DNA of 64,000 nt from Anthracocystis setariae (GCA_928724745.1 CAKMXJ010000032.1:806001-870000), one strand, 5' to 3'; counted from the first letter of the stretch, positions 40,901 through 49,988 are shown. The notes: a model not told the origin generated them from the letters alone. Numbers and translations are program-made.

Positions 40901-43401
40901 CAACCTGCAAGTCGGACAAGAGAAGTGCAGACACCGCGCAGCAATCGACTTCGTCAGCGCAAAAGTCTCAGTTAGCCTTGGTCAAGGCTGGCTTCTCCTG
41001 CGTACAGCTCATCAGCTCCAACTTCCTGGCTGCTCTGGATCGCGAGCAGATACGAAAGTGCTTGAGTTGCCTCAACGAATTCGGAAGTCAAGATCTGGAT
41101 GTCAATGTCGCGCTCACCGCCAACGGTTGCCTTTGGGGGGTCACTGCCGAGATGGCCGCCCGAGCAAAAGCAAGATCAGCCAATGGTGGGGAAGCGATTG
41201 ACGATACAGGCGCGCAGTCACTTTGGCTCTACTTGCTCCAGTGTCTTTTGTCAATCTCGCAAAGCCCGCGATCCGAAGTCCGCAACGGCGCCATCTCTAA
41301 CCTTTTTCGTGTCCTGCAACAGTATGGTGATATGTTGCGACCCGCCGCTTGGCAAGAGATTATAGACTCCATCATCTTCCCTCTCATCAAATTGCTAAGC
41401 GCGTCGATCTCGAACCTCGAAAGCGAAGCAGCCGAGCCGACTTCGAAGCAGGACCGCCAGGCTCAGCTCATGGGGGTCCTTCCAAGCGAGCTCAAGCAGT
41501 GGCAAGAGTCCAAGAGCCTAGCCTTGACTCAGTTCGGCGAAGTAGTTCGTACATTCTTGGCCTCAAAGCTGATCCAAAGCAGTGACTTCGAAGGTCTTTG
41601 GGCTCGATTATTGGAGATGTCTAGCCAGGACTTTCTGTCGGGTCCTGTGGACATTTCGCAAGCATCAATCAAGTGCTTCACCTCGGCCATCTCTGCTCAG
41701 GTCGAGGATGCGGCACGATTGGAAGAGGCTGATGGCATGAAGATAAACGCTGCTTGGGAAAGAGCTTGGGAGACTTGGGTCAGTGTTGGCGATAGCATCC
41801 GTCATTCTGGGTCTCTGCAGACGGATACCACTCTTCGAGCGGATACAAAGGACGGCGAAGCCACCAGCGAGTTCCGTTTCACCCAAAAGAACCTTTTGGC
41901 CTACATCCAGGCGTTTCCTCCGTTGTACCGCATCTTGGAGGCTCGGTTCGATCATGCAAGGGTCGAGATCCTCCTAGCAAGCCTCAAAGCATGCGTCGCC
42001 TACCCGCACAGTCCAGACAACATATCGGATCGATCGAGCCTGACAAACGTGCAGGAGGCTGCTAGAGCGACAGCAAGGTCAGTCGCTGGGATCAAGGACG
42101 TCACCTCGCTCATCTTGACCGATCTCTCCGAGTGCATCTGTCTAGCTTATTCCGGCTCTCATCTGGTTGAAGACAAAGCTCGAAGCGGCCCGACCTTTGT
42201 GTCTCTGTCTCGATCGAGCATCGAAGAAGCGTTTGGTGTGTTCGAGAAGAATGTAGACGACTCGAGTATCTACAAGGGAGGTGCACTCGAAAGTCTCATC
42301 TCGGCGCTCATCATCCCCATCAAGCTCAAGTACGATTGCCCAGATAGTCCCAGTGCTAGCGCCAAGACCGAACGCAAACCTGACGCAAGACCAGTATGGC
42401 AGCTAGCCACGTTGACGTTTTGTCGGATTCTCGCTGAATGTTGTCCGAAATTGCACACAAGAGCAAGGGATGGACAGCTCGATAACGAGACTGTCGAGAG
42501 GCTGTGGAGCAAAATGGTCGATGGAATACAAGCATCCATGCTTGCGGATTCTACCCCTGCCCTGTCCCTGCCGTGGAATGTCAGGGACGCTGACGAGCGC
42601 TTCAACCTGTTCCTCCTCAGCACATTCGAGAAGTCTGTCTTGCCGTTCCTAGGCGAGAGAGAGATACCGGATCACCTCATCGAGCGTGTTGGTCACACTT
42701 TGGCTCTTGGCTCCAGGTTGTACAATTTCGAAACCGACACGGCTCGTGAAGGTAATAGCGGACGGGTAGACGATCCGATCGAGACCACCAACGAGCGATT
42801 TGCTTACTGGTGTTTCGACCTGCTCTTCCTCAGCTGCTCTTCTACGTTCGGTCAAACGCAGCCTTATCAGCGCATAGCCATCGTGCTGCTTCGAAACTTG
42901 ATGGCTCGGTGCGAGAACGTACTTTTAACCTACGCCGGAGACACTCAGATTCGCAGCATGGTACCCATGCACCGAATCCGCAAGGAAGAGCTCACCTATG
43001 TTCTGCACCGGTACCTCGAACTGCGCATCCACGCGGGAATCTACTGCCCCAACGACGAGAATACCAAGCAACAGGCATGGCACGAGTCGGAGCGGGCACA
43101 TCTGTTCTCGGCATTCCGACATCTACTGCTGCTCGTGTCTAGTCAACAGCCTTCTGCGGGCGAAGCGTCTGAGGCCGCGTGTGTTGGGTCATCTTTGCCG
43201 CCGACGATGGTAGGCTCGGCCGAGCTGGAGGAGTCGTTAGCGGAGTATGGGCTGGTGGTGGGGACTGTGGGAGTGAAGAGGGATGTACTTTCGACGGGTG
43301 TAGGGGAGGAGACGGTTTCGAAGGCTGTGCCGAGGGATTTGGCCGCCAAGGCACTTGCGCTTGTCGGTGACGATCTGGGCATCAGCGCGATCCCGATATG
43401 A
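37999..43401 (+). CDS. MON2: MON2: endosome-to-Golgi trafficking scaffold
   Basis: 1800 residues from ATG at 37999, one exon; size fits Mon2, a large relative of the Sec7-type Arf exchange factors that lacks the Sec7 domain. The N-terminus (ITSELTSLGAEARRKHPEIKQ...) begins the DCB domain; it is followed by HUS-like helices (about residues 215-400) and long all-helical HEAT-like regions to the end. Disordered linkers interrupt it, notably near residues 430-510 and 800-830. Known role: with Dop1 and the flippase Neo1 it acts at the trans-Golgi in recycling from endosomes and in vacuolar trafficking. The assignment rests on the N-terminal region, the size and the helical-repeat pattern. Confidence 0.85.
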   Translation: MAQLITSELTSLGAEARRKHPEIKQATDAVLARLKSEPDAFLASSRFDRSPASDHPLLRPVLLSCDTKLPKVISLAMALLQRILLQKLVPDDAIPIIVSTLNKLLTPPTRSDVDVQLKILQIASALLSSYSSLHNADLANTLMLGFKLHEGSKVAVVSSTAAATLRQSVMAVFDKVKEEDAVLDGLKAGGEEAAAKAPLAAMSVDLPQGPVTLFPSSRDAYLVFSDLCSLANSEPATFLSLGSLSKTFSLELIESVLSNHQRLFSSTANIVTQSHPELLFLLRAKVCPLLIKSLSEPPAFPVHLRLMRLLFLLLRQFSSDLVLEVEILLSILLRTVNPSAQELAARDGSPPPLWQQVLALEVLRSLCSDDVFLRNLWLWYDSGSATEEGKDGSRGSIPVFSKLVETLETVLSQGETMFAVEVAMQSEARNSPDSPRRSRARPSSDRKFSGLYEAAAGVANAAMSSVGISAEPRGTESLSSASSPSVQIIDQLDKVEAPSVSSAALPKTYPQLLALQSCHFLTQSMALYALPLYSKFVNARPKHAARAPPAMQDDDIDGLAISSERDGLRLIKAMLQNSALPISGILTRYLRIKCTDPIFEETLLALRNLTNVTGALDLVQVRDVLLTRFITFAVPGWDPAAQYAVRADGGDPSAPRRMSTRNLACLRAFVQVAYYLSGALGPFWYPVLSGLCSAQALLASLKSASQAKQGTEEMDEEAADRSGGITLATLTHSSMMSLDTRSGRSQLQLLNPADLQPWRLQSQIQSVFDNSSSLENQAFLHFISSLCRLSNDIMHASTGTASSAVAESKVASPRSSELKGRPSAGKVETTNAFYPIVCLESVLWLNTKRLCSLPASEGWVVVTRHLINTLSNARMPPNWRLQASQVANNLAYGAMSEAAELPDEEKKLSLQKQALDILSRAGVLDGRRGLSIDMEIRTSTVENLYKVLEAFGHLLMCGWETIFDICSATCKSDKRSADTAQQSTSSAQKSQLALVKAGFSCVQLISSNFLAALDREQIRKCLSCLNEFGSQDLDVNVALTANGCLWGVTAEMAARAKARSANGGEAIDDTGAQSLWLYLLQCLLSISQSPRSEVRNGAISNLFRVLQQYGDMLRPAAWQEIIDSIIFPLIKLLSASISNLESEAAEPTSKQDRQAQLMGVLPSELKQWQESKSLALTQFGEVVRTFLASKLIQSSDFEGLWARLLEMSSQDFLSGPVDISQASIKCFTSAISAQVEDAARLEEADGMKINAAWERAWETWVSVGDSIRHSGSLQTDTTLRADTKDGEATSEFRFTQKNLLAYIQAFPPLYRILEARFDHARVEILLASLKACVAYPHSPDNISDRSSLTNVQEAARATARSVAGIKDVTSLILTDLSECICLAYSGSHLVEDKARSGPTFVSLSRSSIEEAFGVFEKNVDDSSIYKGGALESLISALIIPIKLKYDCPDSPSASAKTERKPDARPVWQLATLTFCRILAECCPKLHTRARDGQLDNETVERLWSKMVDGIQASMLADSTPALSLPWNVRDADERFNLFLLSTFEKSVLPFLGEREIPDHLIERVGHTLALGSRLYNFETDTAREGNSGRVDDPIETTNERFAYWCFDLLFLSCSSTFGQTQPYQRIAIVLLRNLMARCENVLLTYAGDTQIRSMVPMHRIRKEELTYVLHRYLELRIHAGIYCPNDENTKQQAWHESERAHLFSAFRHLLLLVSSQQPSAGEASEAACVGSSLPPTMVGSAELEESLAEYGLVVGTVGVKRDVLSTGVGEETVSKAVPRDLAAKALALVGDDLGISAIPI

Positions 43402-43559
43402 CGTGCCTTTGAGACTTTTGTATTCTTCACGAACAAGTCATAATACTCTCTTTTGAAACATGGCAGGTTGATTGAGCAAAGCGTGTTTGTGATCTCTGAG
43501 AGGAAAAGGAGGGAAAGACGACAAAACGAAAGTAATAGGCTGGGGTAAGAGTAGCGAGC

Positions 43560-44438
43560 CTAGAAGCCCATAGGGGTGGGGGCTTTCTGAGGATTGCGCG
43601 CGGGAGGGTTGGGAGGATCTTGAGGCTTTGGTTGTGGTTGTGGTTGGGATTGGGGAGGTGGTGGGTTTGGTTGTTGAGGAGAAGGGGAAGGGGGGCCGAT
43701 GATGAGGCCTGTTTGGAGGTGGCCTGAGTTGCGGTTTAGTTGGTCTTGTGCTGGCGGGGTTGGGTTGTTTGGTGGGGTTGGGTTGTTTGCGGGAGGAGGG
43801 TTTGGGGATGGAGTGGTGGTGGTGATGGGTTTTGGTTTGTACATTTCGGTGAGTTTGACCCATTGATTTGTGGGCATGCATTGAGCCAATTGGACCTGTT
43901 TGGCGGCATATGGGCTTGTTAGCGAGGGATCCCTCATGGTGGCACATAGATTCTTGCATCGATTTCCAGTGGGGCATGTTGCTTGTACGACGTTGATGAT
44001 TTTGGTAGGTTTGCCTCTGCCGTCGGTCTGGCCACAGAGGACTCTCATTTCGTCACTGCCGTAGATGCAACGCGAGTAGACGAGGAAGAGGCGCATTTGG
44101 TCGAAGCCGCCTCCATAACCTTGGGTTAGGGCTGGATTGAACGCGCAGAGAGAGGTTGCGTCCATGGACTCGATGCCGATACCTCCATAATCATCACTGG
44201 AGGAGGAGGAGGGGGGAGTGTCGAGCGTGGATGTGAACGAGGTGTGGAACGGCAAGCTGTGGAAGAAGTTATCGTACTTGGTTCGACCGAGAGATACTTC
44301 CACTGAGGCGCATCGACCTGGTTGAACATGGTAGGCTCCTATCTCCGCCTGACCATCGTCGGGAGAAAGCTTATAGCAGGTGATGCCAGGAATCGTCAAA
44401 ACCAGCACTATGGCAAGCAAACCAATAGAGGACACCAT
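43560..44438 (-). CDS. Secreted Cys-containing protein with Pro/Gln-rich tail
   Basis: 292 residues from ATG at 44438. The first 20 residues form a clear signal peptide (MVSSIGLLAIVLVLTIPGI), with cleavage expected near GITC-YK. The next 180 residues hold eight cysteines beyond that site (RCASVE, SLCAFN, SRCIYG, VLCGQ, ATCPTG, NRCKN, NLCATM, AQCMPT), enough for four disulfides, and no transmembrane segment. The last 90 residues are Pro/Asn/Gln rich (NPTPPNNPTPP, QPQPQPKPQDPP). I know no enzyme with this pattern. Secretion plus even cysteine number and a low-complexity tail fit either a cell-wall-associated protein or a host-interaction effector of a plant-pathogenic smut; this is inference. 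Convergent with MON2, 158 bp apart. Confidence 0.82.
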   Translation of the reverse strand: MVSSIGLLAIVLVLTIPGITCYKLSPDDGQAEIGAYHVQPGRCASVEVSLGRTKYDNFFHSLPFHTSFTSTLDTPPSSSSSDDYGGIGIESMDATSLCAFNPALTQGYGGGFDQMRLFLVYSRCIYGSDEMRVLCGQTDGRGKPTKIINVVQATCPTGNRCKNLCATMRDPSLTSPYAAKQVQLAQCMPTNQWVKLTEMYKPKPITTTTPSPNPPPANNPTPPNNPTPPAQDQLNRNSGHLQTGLIIGPPSPSPQQPNPPPPQSQPQPQPKPQDPPNPPARNPQKAPTPMGF

Positions 44439-44994
44439 CGTGATCGCTGGGATGACGGTCGTTCAATCAGTACGCAGAAGTATCGTGTGGAAAGACGGAC
44501 CCAGTCCTGCTCGATGATGGTTTACAACTGTGAATCACCATATGCACGCAATTGTCTTTCCACACCCAGCTCGTCATAAAAACCCCCATTCGTACACCCA
44601 CCGAACCAGCTCCCCCTTCATTTCAGTGCCTGTCGCGCACAAGCACTCGTCGATGTCAGATCCCCACCGTCGATGTCGGCTACAACGTCGAAAGTTCAGG
44701 TAGCGTGTGTATGCAGAGATGAAGCGCGGCGCAATCAAGTCCCCGAATCATGGGGCAACAAAAGAAAGACCCACACCCTTCCCTGACCAAAAGCATGATT
44801 ACAGCGGCACCGTGACATTGATCCCAGCACGGTGTGTGTCAATCGTGAGGTGGCCAATTCCGAATAAAACCCACAACGCCGAGACTGTGCGAGGAGAGGT
44901 GATTTCGACAGCAAAGATCATGCAACTTACATGGCGAACAATACAACAGAAACAACAACGATGCAATCGATTACGACATAGTCATAGATCCGAG
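44439..44994. other. Intergenic upstream of the secreted protein
   Basis: 556 bp between two minus-strand genes; promoter of the secreted protein gene and 3' side of the UGO1-like gene. No TATA box or RNA gene recognised. Confidence 0.45.
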
Positions 44995-46827
44995 CTAAAT
45001 CTCGGCCCAACCTGCAGGACCCGCCCTCTCACCACTGACAAGCGTCAGCATGAACACGACCAAGTTGGCACTGAATGCCATTCCGAAGCCACGGTAAAGC
45101 GAGCGAAGACCGCCGAGCGATGAGTGGCCCGTCTTTGCCGCCAAAATGCCGGACTGAGCCATGGCATCGTGCCCAGTCGAAGAGCCACCCTCAGATCCTG
45201 CATGCATCGACTCGGTGGTCTCTCTAGCTTGATCTGACTTGAAGTGGCGAATGTGGGTCGGATTCGTTTCCTCCGTAACAATGCGATAGATTGCCTCTAC
45301 AACGCCAATGTAAGGGACCGGGCGGGTTTCGACGCAAGTTCGGAGTCCGCGCACACCAACATTGCCGGTTGCAAGTTCGATTCCGCCATGCGAAGTTGTC
45401 GTTGCCTGCTGAAGTGTCGCGCTAGTGATCCTCTTCGAGCTAGACTCCTCTGTCTTGCCGCTGTCGGACCTGCGCATCTGCAACTGCAGTCTTCTTCGGA
45501 CAGTCTCGATCGGAAGTGTGACGCAGAGGGAAGCGGTCGAAATGGCAAGCTCGGCGATGGCATAGCTGATTGGATGTGTGTTGGGTTCCAGTCGAAGAGT
45601 GTGTTCGATGAGCAGCGGCGCGCCGAGGGAAAGCAGTGGGCGAAGTGTGAAGTCGAGGATGGTGGGAATGAGCAGATTGGGGTGAAGGTAGGCGGTTTTC
45701 CAGCCGCCCTCTTCACGGAGGGTCTTCTTGATAGCGTCGTATGGACCGGAATACTTGCGATGAGCAGGAAGAGTGCTTTGCGCGATCAACCGCGTACGAA
45801 TCAGGTCGAGAGGCGAGACAAGGATGCCGGTAACGAGATGCGAAGAAAGCAGAAGGCCGAGTGTCTTGTAAGGATAAGGTGCGTAGGCGAGCGGTAGCGG
45901 TGAGAGAGCAGCCGGCGCGAAGAGGGAGAGGATAGAGGTGATGATGGGCTGCAGAGTCGAAGATGTGACTTCGAGCACGAAAGATGTAAGCGAACCTTTC
46001 CAGAGACCGAGCCACCCTTCCTTGCCACGACCGACCGCCCTCATCATCTCCCATACGCCACCCCTGACCACGACCGGCATCACAAACTCTGGCCGTGCGA
46101 CCTGGTCGTACACGCTCTTGCGCAATACGTAGCCAGATGCATCGACCATGCGCTTCTTCTTGCGGCCAGAATATAACGAAGCGTCGGGGCGAGAGGGTCG
46201 AGACGACACGTCGCGGAAGTAGGCGTCTGCATCCTCTTCGTCGGAAAGGTCGGCTTCGAGCATCTCGTCTGCCGCTTCACCTTGTTGCGCATTTGCCTCA
46301 TCTTCCCATTCATTCGCTTCAGGCGCTACGTCGTCGTCCCAGGAATCAGGGTCGTCGTCGTTCGTTAAGGGCTGGCTTGTGTGTGGCTGCTGTGGTCTGG
46401 TGATAGTTCGTCGGTTGGCTGCAGCAGCTTGTTGTGTGATTTGCAGCCAAACGTCGTTCCTAGGCACCCATTGCACCTGCAGAAGGAGTTTTCCCACCTC
46501 AAATGGCATCGCAAGACATGTGCCGGTGTACTGGAGAGCGCCGCTGATGAGCAACGCGCGAAAGATGTCCGAGACACTGGCATCAGCTTCACCAAATCCT
46601 CCGGCCGGGGTGGTCGCGACGTACGGCTTAGCATCGCTGGACGACATGTACCGATTGGGCATAGACGTTGAGGAGGAGCTTGCGGCCGATCGAGACGCAG
46701 CGCCAGGAGCGCCGGTGGTACTGAATCGAGGTGCCGTAGCGATGAAAACCGAATCCTCGGGAGGTTGGTAGTAAGGTCGGAGCGGATGAGGTTGCGGGGC
46801 GCTCGATGATGGCGGAGGCGCTGCCAT
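44995..46827 (-). CDS. UGO1: UGO1-like mitochondrial outer-membrane carrier homologue
   Basis: 610 residues counted from the ATG at 46827 (MAAPPPSSSAPQ...); the frame runs further upstream to 47139 but only from a TTG. Carrier-type repeats with degenerate signatures are visible: AMPFEVGKLLLQVQ (about 100-115), SPLDLIRTRLIAQ (about 332-345) and LPIETVRRRLQLQ (about 437-450), each after a hydrophobic helix. A disordered acidic insert (DDDPDSWDDDVAPEANEWEDE...) separates the first two. This modified carrier fold plus acidic insert fits Ugo1/SLC25A46, which links Fzo1 and Mgm1 during mitochondrial fusion rather than transporting a metabolite. A plain inner-membrane carrier is less likely because the PxD/E-x2-K/R signatures are degenerate. 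The start could be off by a codon or so. Confidence 0.78.
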   Translation of the reverse strand: MAAPPPSSSAPQPHPLRPYYQPPEDSVFIATAPRFSTTGAPGAASRSAASSSSTSMPNRYMSSSDAKPYVATTPAGGFGEADASVSDIFRALLISGALQYTGTCLAMPFEVGKLLLQVQWVPRNDVWLQITQQAAAANRRTITRPQQPHTSQPLTNDDDPDSWDDDVAPEANEWEDEANAQQGEAADEMLEADLSDEEDADAYFRDVSSRPSRPDASLYSGRKKKRMVDASGYVLRKSVYDQVARPEFVMPVVVRGGVWEMMRAVGRGKEGWLGLWKGSLTSFVLEVTSSTLQPIITSILSLFAPAALSPLPLAYAPYPYKTLGLLLSSHLVTGILVSPLDLIRTRLIAQSTLPAHRKYSGPYDAIKKTLREEGGWKTAYLHPNLLIPTILDFTLRPLLSLGAPLLIEHTLRLEPNTHPISYAIAELAISTASLCVTLPIETVRRRLQLQMRRSDSGKTEESSSKRITSATLQQATTTSHGGIELATGNVGVRGLRTCVETRPVPYIGVVEAIYRIVTEETNPTHIRHFKSDQARETTESMHAGSEGGSSTGHDAMAQSGILAAKTGHSSLGGLRSLYRGFGMAFSANLVVFMLTLVSGERAGPAGWAEI

Positions 46828-47587
46828 TGTTGCTACTTGTTGCTGTGAACAACCAGCTGATGTCTTGCCGCTGAAGAGGGTAGAAGGAACAAGGATGGAG
46901 GTTTGAGGCGAAAGAGTTGTGATGATGTCGTCGTCGCGTGTATGTGTTGTGCCGCTAGCTCGCTTGCCTTTGCCAAAGCTGAGTGAGAAGTGGACAGATA
47001 CAGTAGCGCGATGGACCCCTTTTTGCCCCAAAAAGTAGCAACACGCAGCCGATACTGTGAGTGCGTAGTTGAGGCGTGGAGGTGTTGGTCCGATTCTCAG
47101 TTCAAGATTCAGACCTAATTTCCATTTGTGTTCGATCAAAACACTCTCACATTTCAGATCCTTGAAAAGCCTCGCGACGAAGTGTTACCATGTCGACATG
47201 CAAAGAAATCGCCTTCATCAGGTGTGCAACAGAACTTTACCTTAAGGTTTACAGCAAAGTGCGCAGAATAAAAGAGCTTCCGAATCGTCACGAAAGCCTT
47301 GTTTCTCTTCTCATTCCGTAATGCGTAACATCTATGAGCTCAGCCGTGCGCAGCTTTGTGTTTTGCGATTGAAATGCTCTGAGCTGCCCGATACAAGCAC
47401 GCAGGATGGTCTCTGCGCACTGACTGGCGTAGAGAGTATATAGCTCTGCACAGGCTCGAACTTGTCAAAGCGTGCATGTCGTTACAGGTGAGGAGGAGGC
47501 CCAATTTTCTTCCTTCCTGACCACCGCCTGCACATCAGCACCACCAGGTCACTTCTGTTGAAGCTCAAGACCAGTACCAGTCGAGTC
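46828..47587. other. Divergent region UGO1-like / orphan membrane protein
   Basis: 760 bp. Contains one TACAGTA heptamer (46999-47005) near the UGO1-like start and a TATATAG box at 47437 on the plus-strand side. The open frame crossing the left part lacks an ATG. Confidence 0.45.
47437..47443 (+). promoter_or_regulatory. Candidate TATA box of the orphan membrane-protein gene
   Basis: TATATAG, 144 bp upstream of the ATG at 47588. Assigned by sequence and position only. Confidence 0.35.
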
Positions 47588-48755
47588 ATGTTCAAGCTTG
47601 GCGAACTGGAATTTCTGTTCGTCCTTGGCTTTGTCGGTGTACCTCTTTGGACCCTCTATAGCCAAATTGCTTCCCTCACCTTCTACTTGTTGGTCATTTC
47701 GGTCGTCATAATGAGGACTGAGAACGAAATGACGACCTTGAAGGGGGATGATTGTCACAACGTCACTTTCGGCGATCAGAGCCAGGCCAAAAAAAAGGCT
47801 GCTGGACTGTCCCACTCTGGACGTGTCAACAGCCCAGCTGGACCACAGCAACCGAAGCTTGCCTGTCCGGAAGTGCGAAATCATCTGTCCACCTCTCAAG
47901 TCGATCCTGGCCGTCAAACGAGCCCTAAGCCAAACAAAGCTAACCTTGTTAGGTCGGTCCGACTGGCCTCCTACAAGAGCAAATCAAAGCCACGACAAGT
48001 CCAGCGCCATGTAACGTACATGAGCGGAAGAAAGCGTGACGATGTTCTAGCCTGGATGCAAAACGTTCAACATGCTAAGGGAGGTCACTCGACTGAGAGA
48101 CCTGCAGCCCTCAGCATGGTCACGGGACTTGTACTACCGCTCAGTAAAGAGAGACTTGCTCAGCTCGACGGGAGTATCACTCCTGATACAGTAACCTACT
48201 CGGAGGATCTCTACCTTTCCGACACCTGTGGTTCTTCCAGTGATGCTACACGCTCCTCCCAGATGTTTGGCATGTGGAACGCACAGAAAAGCGTGATCAT
48301 ACCAATCAAGCGGATCAAGCCTCCCCGAGATGATCTCGAAAGCCCTTGTGGATCGCCTTCCAGCACCGCAAAAGCTCAGAATAACCGAGGCTCTTCTCTC
48401 AGCACGACGGTTCCTAGGTCTATCGATTCCACGACCACCAAAGGCTCAAACGGAGGATTCGTCAATAGCTGTGCTAGAAGGTCGAGGCGATGTGGACATC
48501 CCCACGTATGAATCGACTCTCAGAGAACGCCTTCAGCAGAGCAAAGCCAATCAGCCCCTACAGGACGCCAAGCAGCGACGAATGGAGAAAGATGATGCTT
48601 TTGTCGAACATCTGTCGCGAGGCAGGATTTACGCAGTCGCTGCATCTTCTGAGGGCTGTTCGGGCGGAATGCAGCCACAGCCCGCTGAACAGTTGCCCCG
48701 CCAGATATTTGAAGAAGCAACAGCCGAGCATGGATGCAAACGCACATTTACATGA
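47588..48755 (+). CDS. Orphan membrane protein, gene model uncertain (possible intron or frameshift)
   Basis: ATG at 47588 (MFKLGELEFLFV...). The N-terminus forms a hydrophobic hairpin at about residues 8-42 (FLFVLGFVGVPLW, then LTFYLLVISVVIM). A long basic, Ser/Lys-rich region follows. The first frame stays open to 48511, but a second frame, open from 48330 to 48755, carries better-looking sequence (VDIPTYESTLRERLQQ, KDDAFVEHLSRGRIYA). Removing 48348-48417 (70 nt, GTGGAT...CCTAG) joins them into 365 residues, but the donor is weak. A frame-shifting indel in a decaying gene is the alternative. I recognise no family. Unlike its neighbours it has a TACAGTA heptamer inside the frame (48187). Probably lineage specific; treat the 3' half with caution. 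Confidence 0.42.
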
Positions 48756-49004
48756 CTTCCGTCGAACGAACCCAGGGCAAGCCGTCTTCTGAATATGGCA
48801 GCCCAGCTCGATCGGTAGATCCATTGTGGATCAAGAGGCTCAACAAGCACAGTCACAAAAGGAACAGAAGCGATCAGGACCGAAATCGTGGTATGTTACT
48901 TGGAAAGTTGAAGCCCGACACTGATGGACAGCCGAGGCATGTTGGTATCGAAGTACGAAGTCCGGAGAGGAAAGAGTCGCAGGGCGGAGAGCCGGGTGCA
49001 GTTA

Positions 49005-49326
49005 TTATTGCTTGTCCTTGATGGGAACGTCCTTGCCAGTGAGCTTCTTGCTGTTGAGCCCGAGAAGAGAGGTAGAAGAGCCATGCGATGAAAAAGAAAA
49101 TGTAGACAACGATGCAGTAAAACGAAATGAAACTTGTCAGCAAACATCAGTTAATTCGAGGAAAGATGAGAGTCAAATGCAGCACTTACAAGCCGGATCG
49201 GATACCGTCCGAGATCTTCTCGGTGGTGCTGGCGGACTGCTCGTGACCGGCCTTCTTGGTTCCCCACTGAACTGCCTTGTCGAGAGCGTCCTGAGGGGGA
49301 GCACCGTTCTGCTGAGGGGCTGACAT
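49005..49326 (-). CDS. 60-residue conserved-looking microprotein, one intron
   Basis: ATG at 49326; exon 1 49326-49190, intron 49189-49051 (139 nt, GTAAGT...CAACAG), exon 2 49050-49005. The spliced product is 60 residues: an N-terminal Gln/Pro part, then LDKAVQWGTKKAGHEQSAS, TTEKISDGIRSGF across the junction and KKLTGKDVPIKDKQ. Without splicing the frame ends right at the donor (TTG TAA). I recall similar short fungal proteins combining a TEKISDxIR helix with a KLTGKDVPV-type C-terminus, but no function is known to me. No signal peptide or membrane segment in the spliced product. It has a TATA-like box 85 bp upstream, and the tRNA-Trp gene lies about 330 bp upstream on the same strand. Confidence 0.7.
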
Positions 49327-49410
49327 GTTTGCGATATTCGTTGAGGTGATAGCCGATTTGACGGATCGATGTGGTACGGAATGCAAACCATGCTGGCGGA
49401 TTGCTGTCTC

Positions 49411-49419
49411 TTATATATA
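49411..49419 (-). promoter_or_regulatory. Candidate TATA box of the microprotein gene
   Basis: TATATATAA on the minus strand, 85 bp upstream of the ATG at 49326. Position and sequence fit a strong core promoter, unusual among the genes of this window. Confidence 0.5.
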
Positions 49420-49645
49420 TGACTTCGGGCCATCAAGATAGGCAAAAATGGCATCGCTGCAGAACCATCCAAGCATTGAGACAACCACCGTGCCTCCACA
49501 AGGATTGCGCCAACTTTTTCTTGACGCACATACAAGCACGTTATCGGTCAATATAGGCAGGTTTGTCTTCTCCGTATCTCGAGCTCGGTTAACGAGAACA
49601 TGCACTTTATTCAATCTCCGACTCATTTTCACATTCCACGTTCTA

Positions 49646-49654
49646 AAAAAAAAG
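49646..49654 (-). terminator. Pol III terminator of tRNA-Trp
   Basis: Nine consecutive T on the minus strand four bases past the tRNA 3' end, a typical RNA polymerase III stop. Confidence 0.8.
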
Positions 49655-49658
49655 CAAT

Positions 49659-49755
49659 GACCCCAACCCGATTTGAACGGATGACCTTCGGAAATTTCCA
49701 AGTTTCCACTTTTAGAGCGCTGGAAGCCGACGCTCTACCGCTGAGCTATAGGGCC
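49659..49755 (-). tRNA. tRNA-Trp (CCA), with intron
   Basis: 97 bases on the minus strand. Acceptor arms GGCCCTA (49755-49749) and TGGGGTC pair with two G-T wobbles; D arm GCTC-AGCGGTA-GAGC; T arm ATCCG-TTCAAAT-CGGGT; discriminator A. The anticodon stem TCGGC/TCCGA has one C-T mismatch at its inner end. With base 26 present the loop reads TT-CCA-G, hence Trp. An intron of about 25 bases follows position 37 and contains TTGGAA, which can pair with the anticodon as expected for tRNA introns. If the stem is shifted by one base the anticodon would be TCC (Gly), but that deletes position 26 and shortens the variable loop to four, so Trp is preferred. Confidence 0.75.
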
Positions 49756-49988
49756 CGCGAGCTGGATGAAATAGGCAAGGTAGCACATATATTTACGGTT
49801 TTTCAAGTAGCAGCATTCGGAATACGGACCTTTGTTTTAAGGGTCGAAAAAGGGAACTACTGGAAGAAAGTCTAGAAAAGTGCGCATCGTCTTGATCTGC
49901 AAGCACAACGCACACTGGCAACAAGCGACTTTCTCAACCACATACAGTACTGAACGTAAGATACCACAAGGAATCGCTACGTTCAATA

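Noticed and set aside
48756..49021. Plus-strand frame continuing after the orphan gene (ending at 49021)
   Set aside because: No plausible splice sites connect it, and its end overlaps exon 2 of the microprotein on the other strand.
49053..49143. Very hydrophobic minus-strand frame (FYCIVVYIFFFIAWLFYL) that could be a membrane segment
   Set aside because: It lies inside the intron of the 60-residue gene; the pyrimidine-rich intron simply translates as hydrophobic residues and the nearer acceptor gives a different frame.
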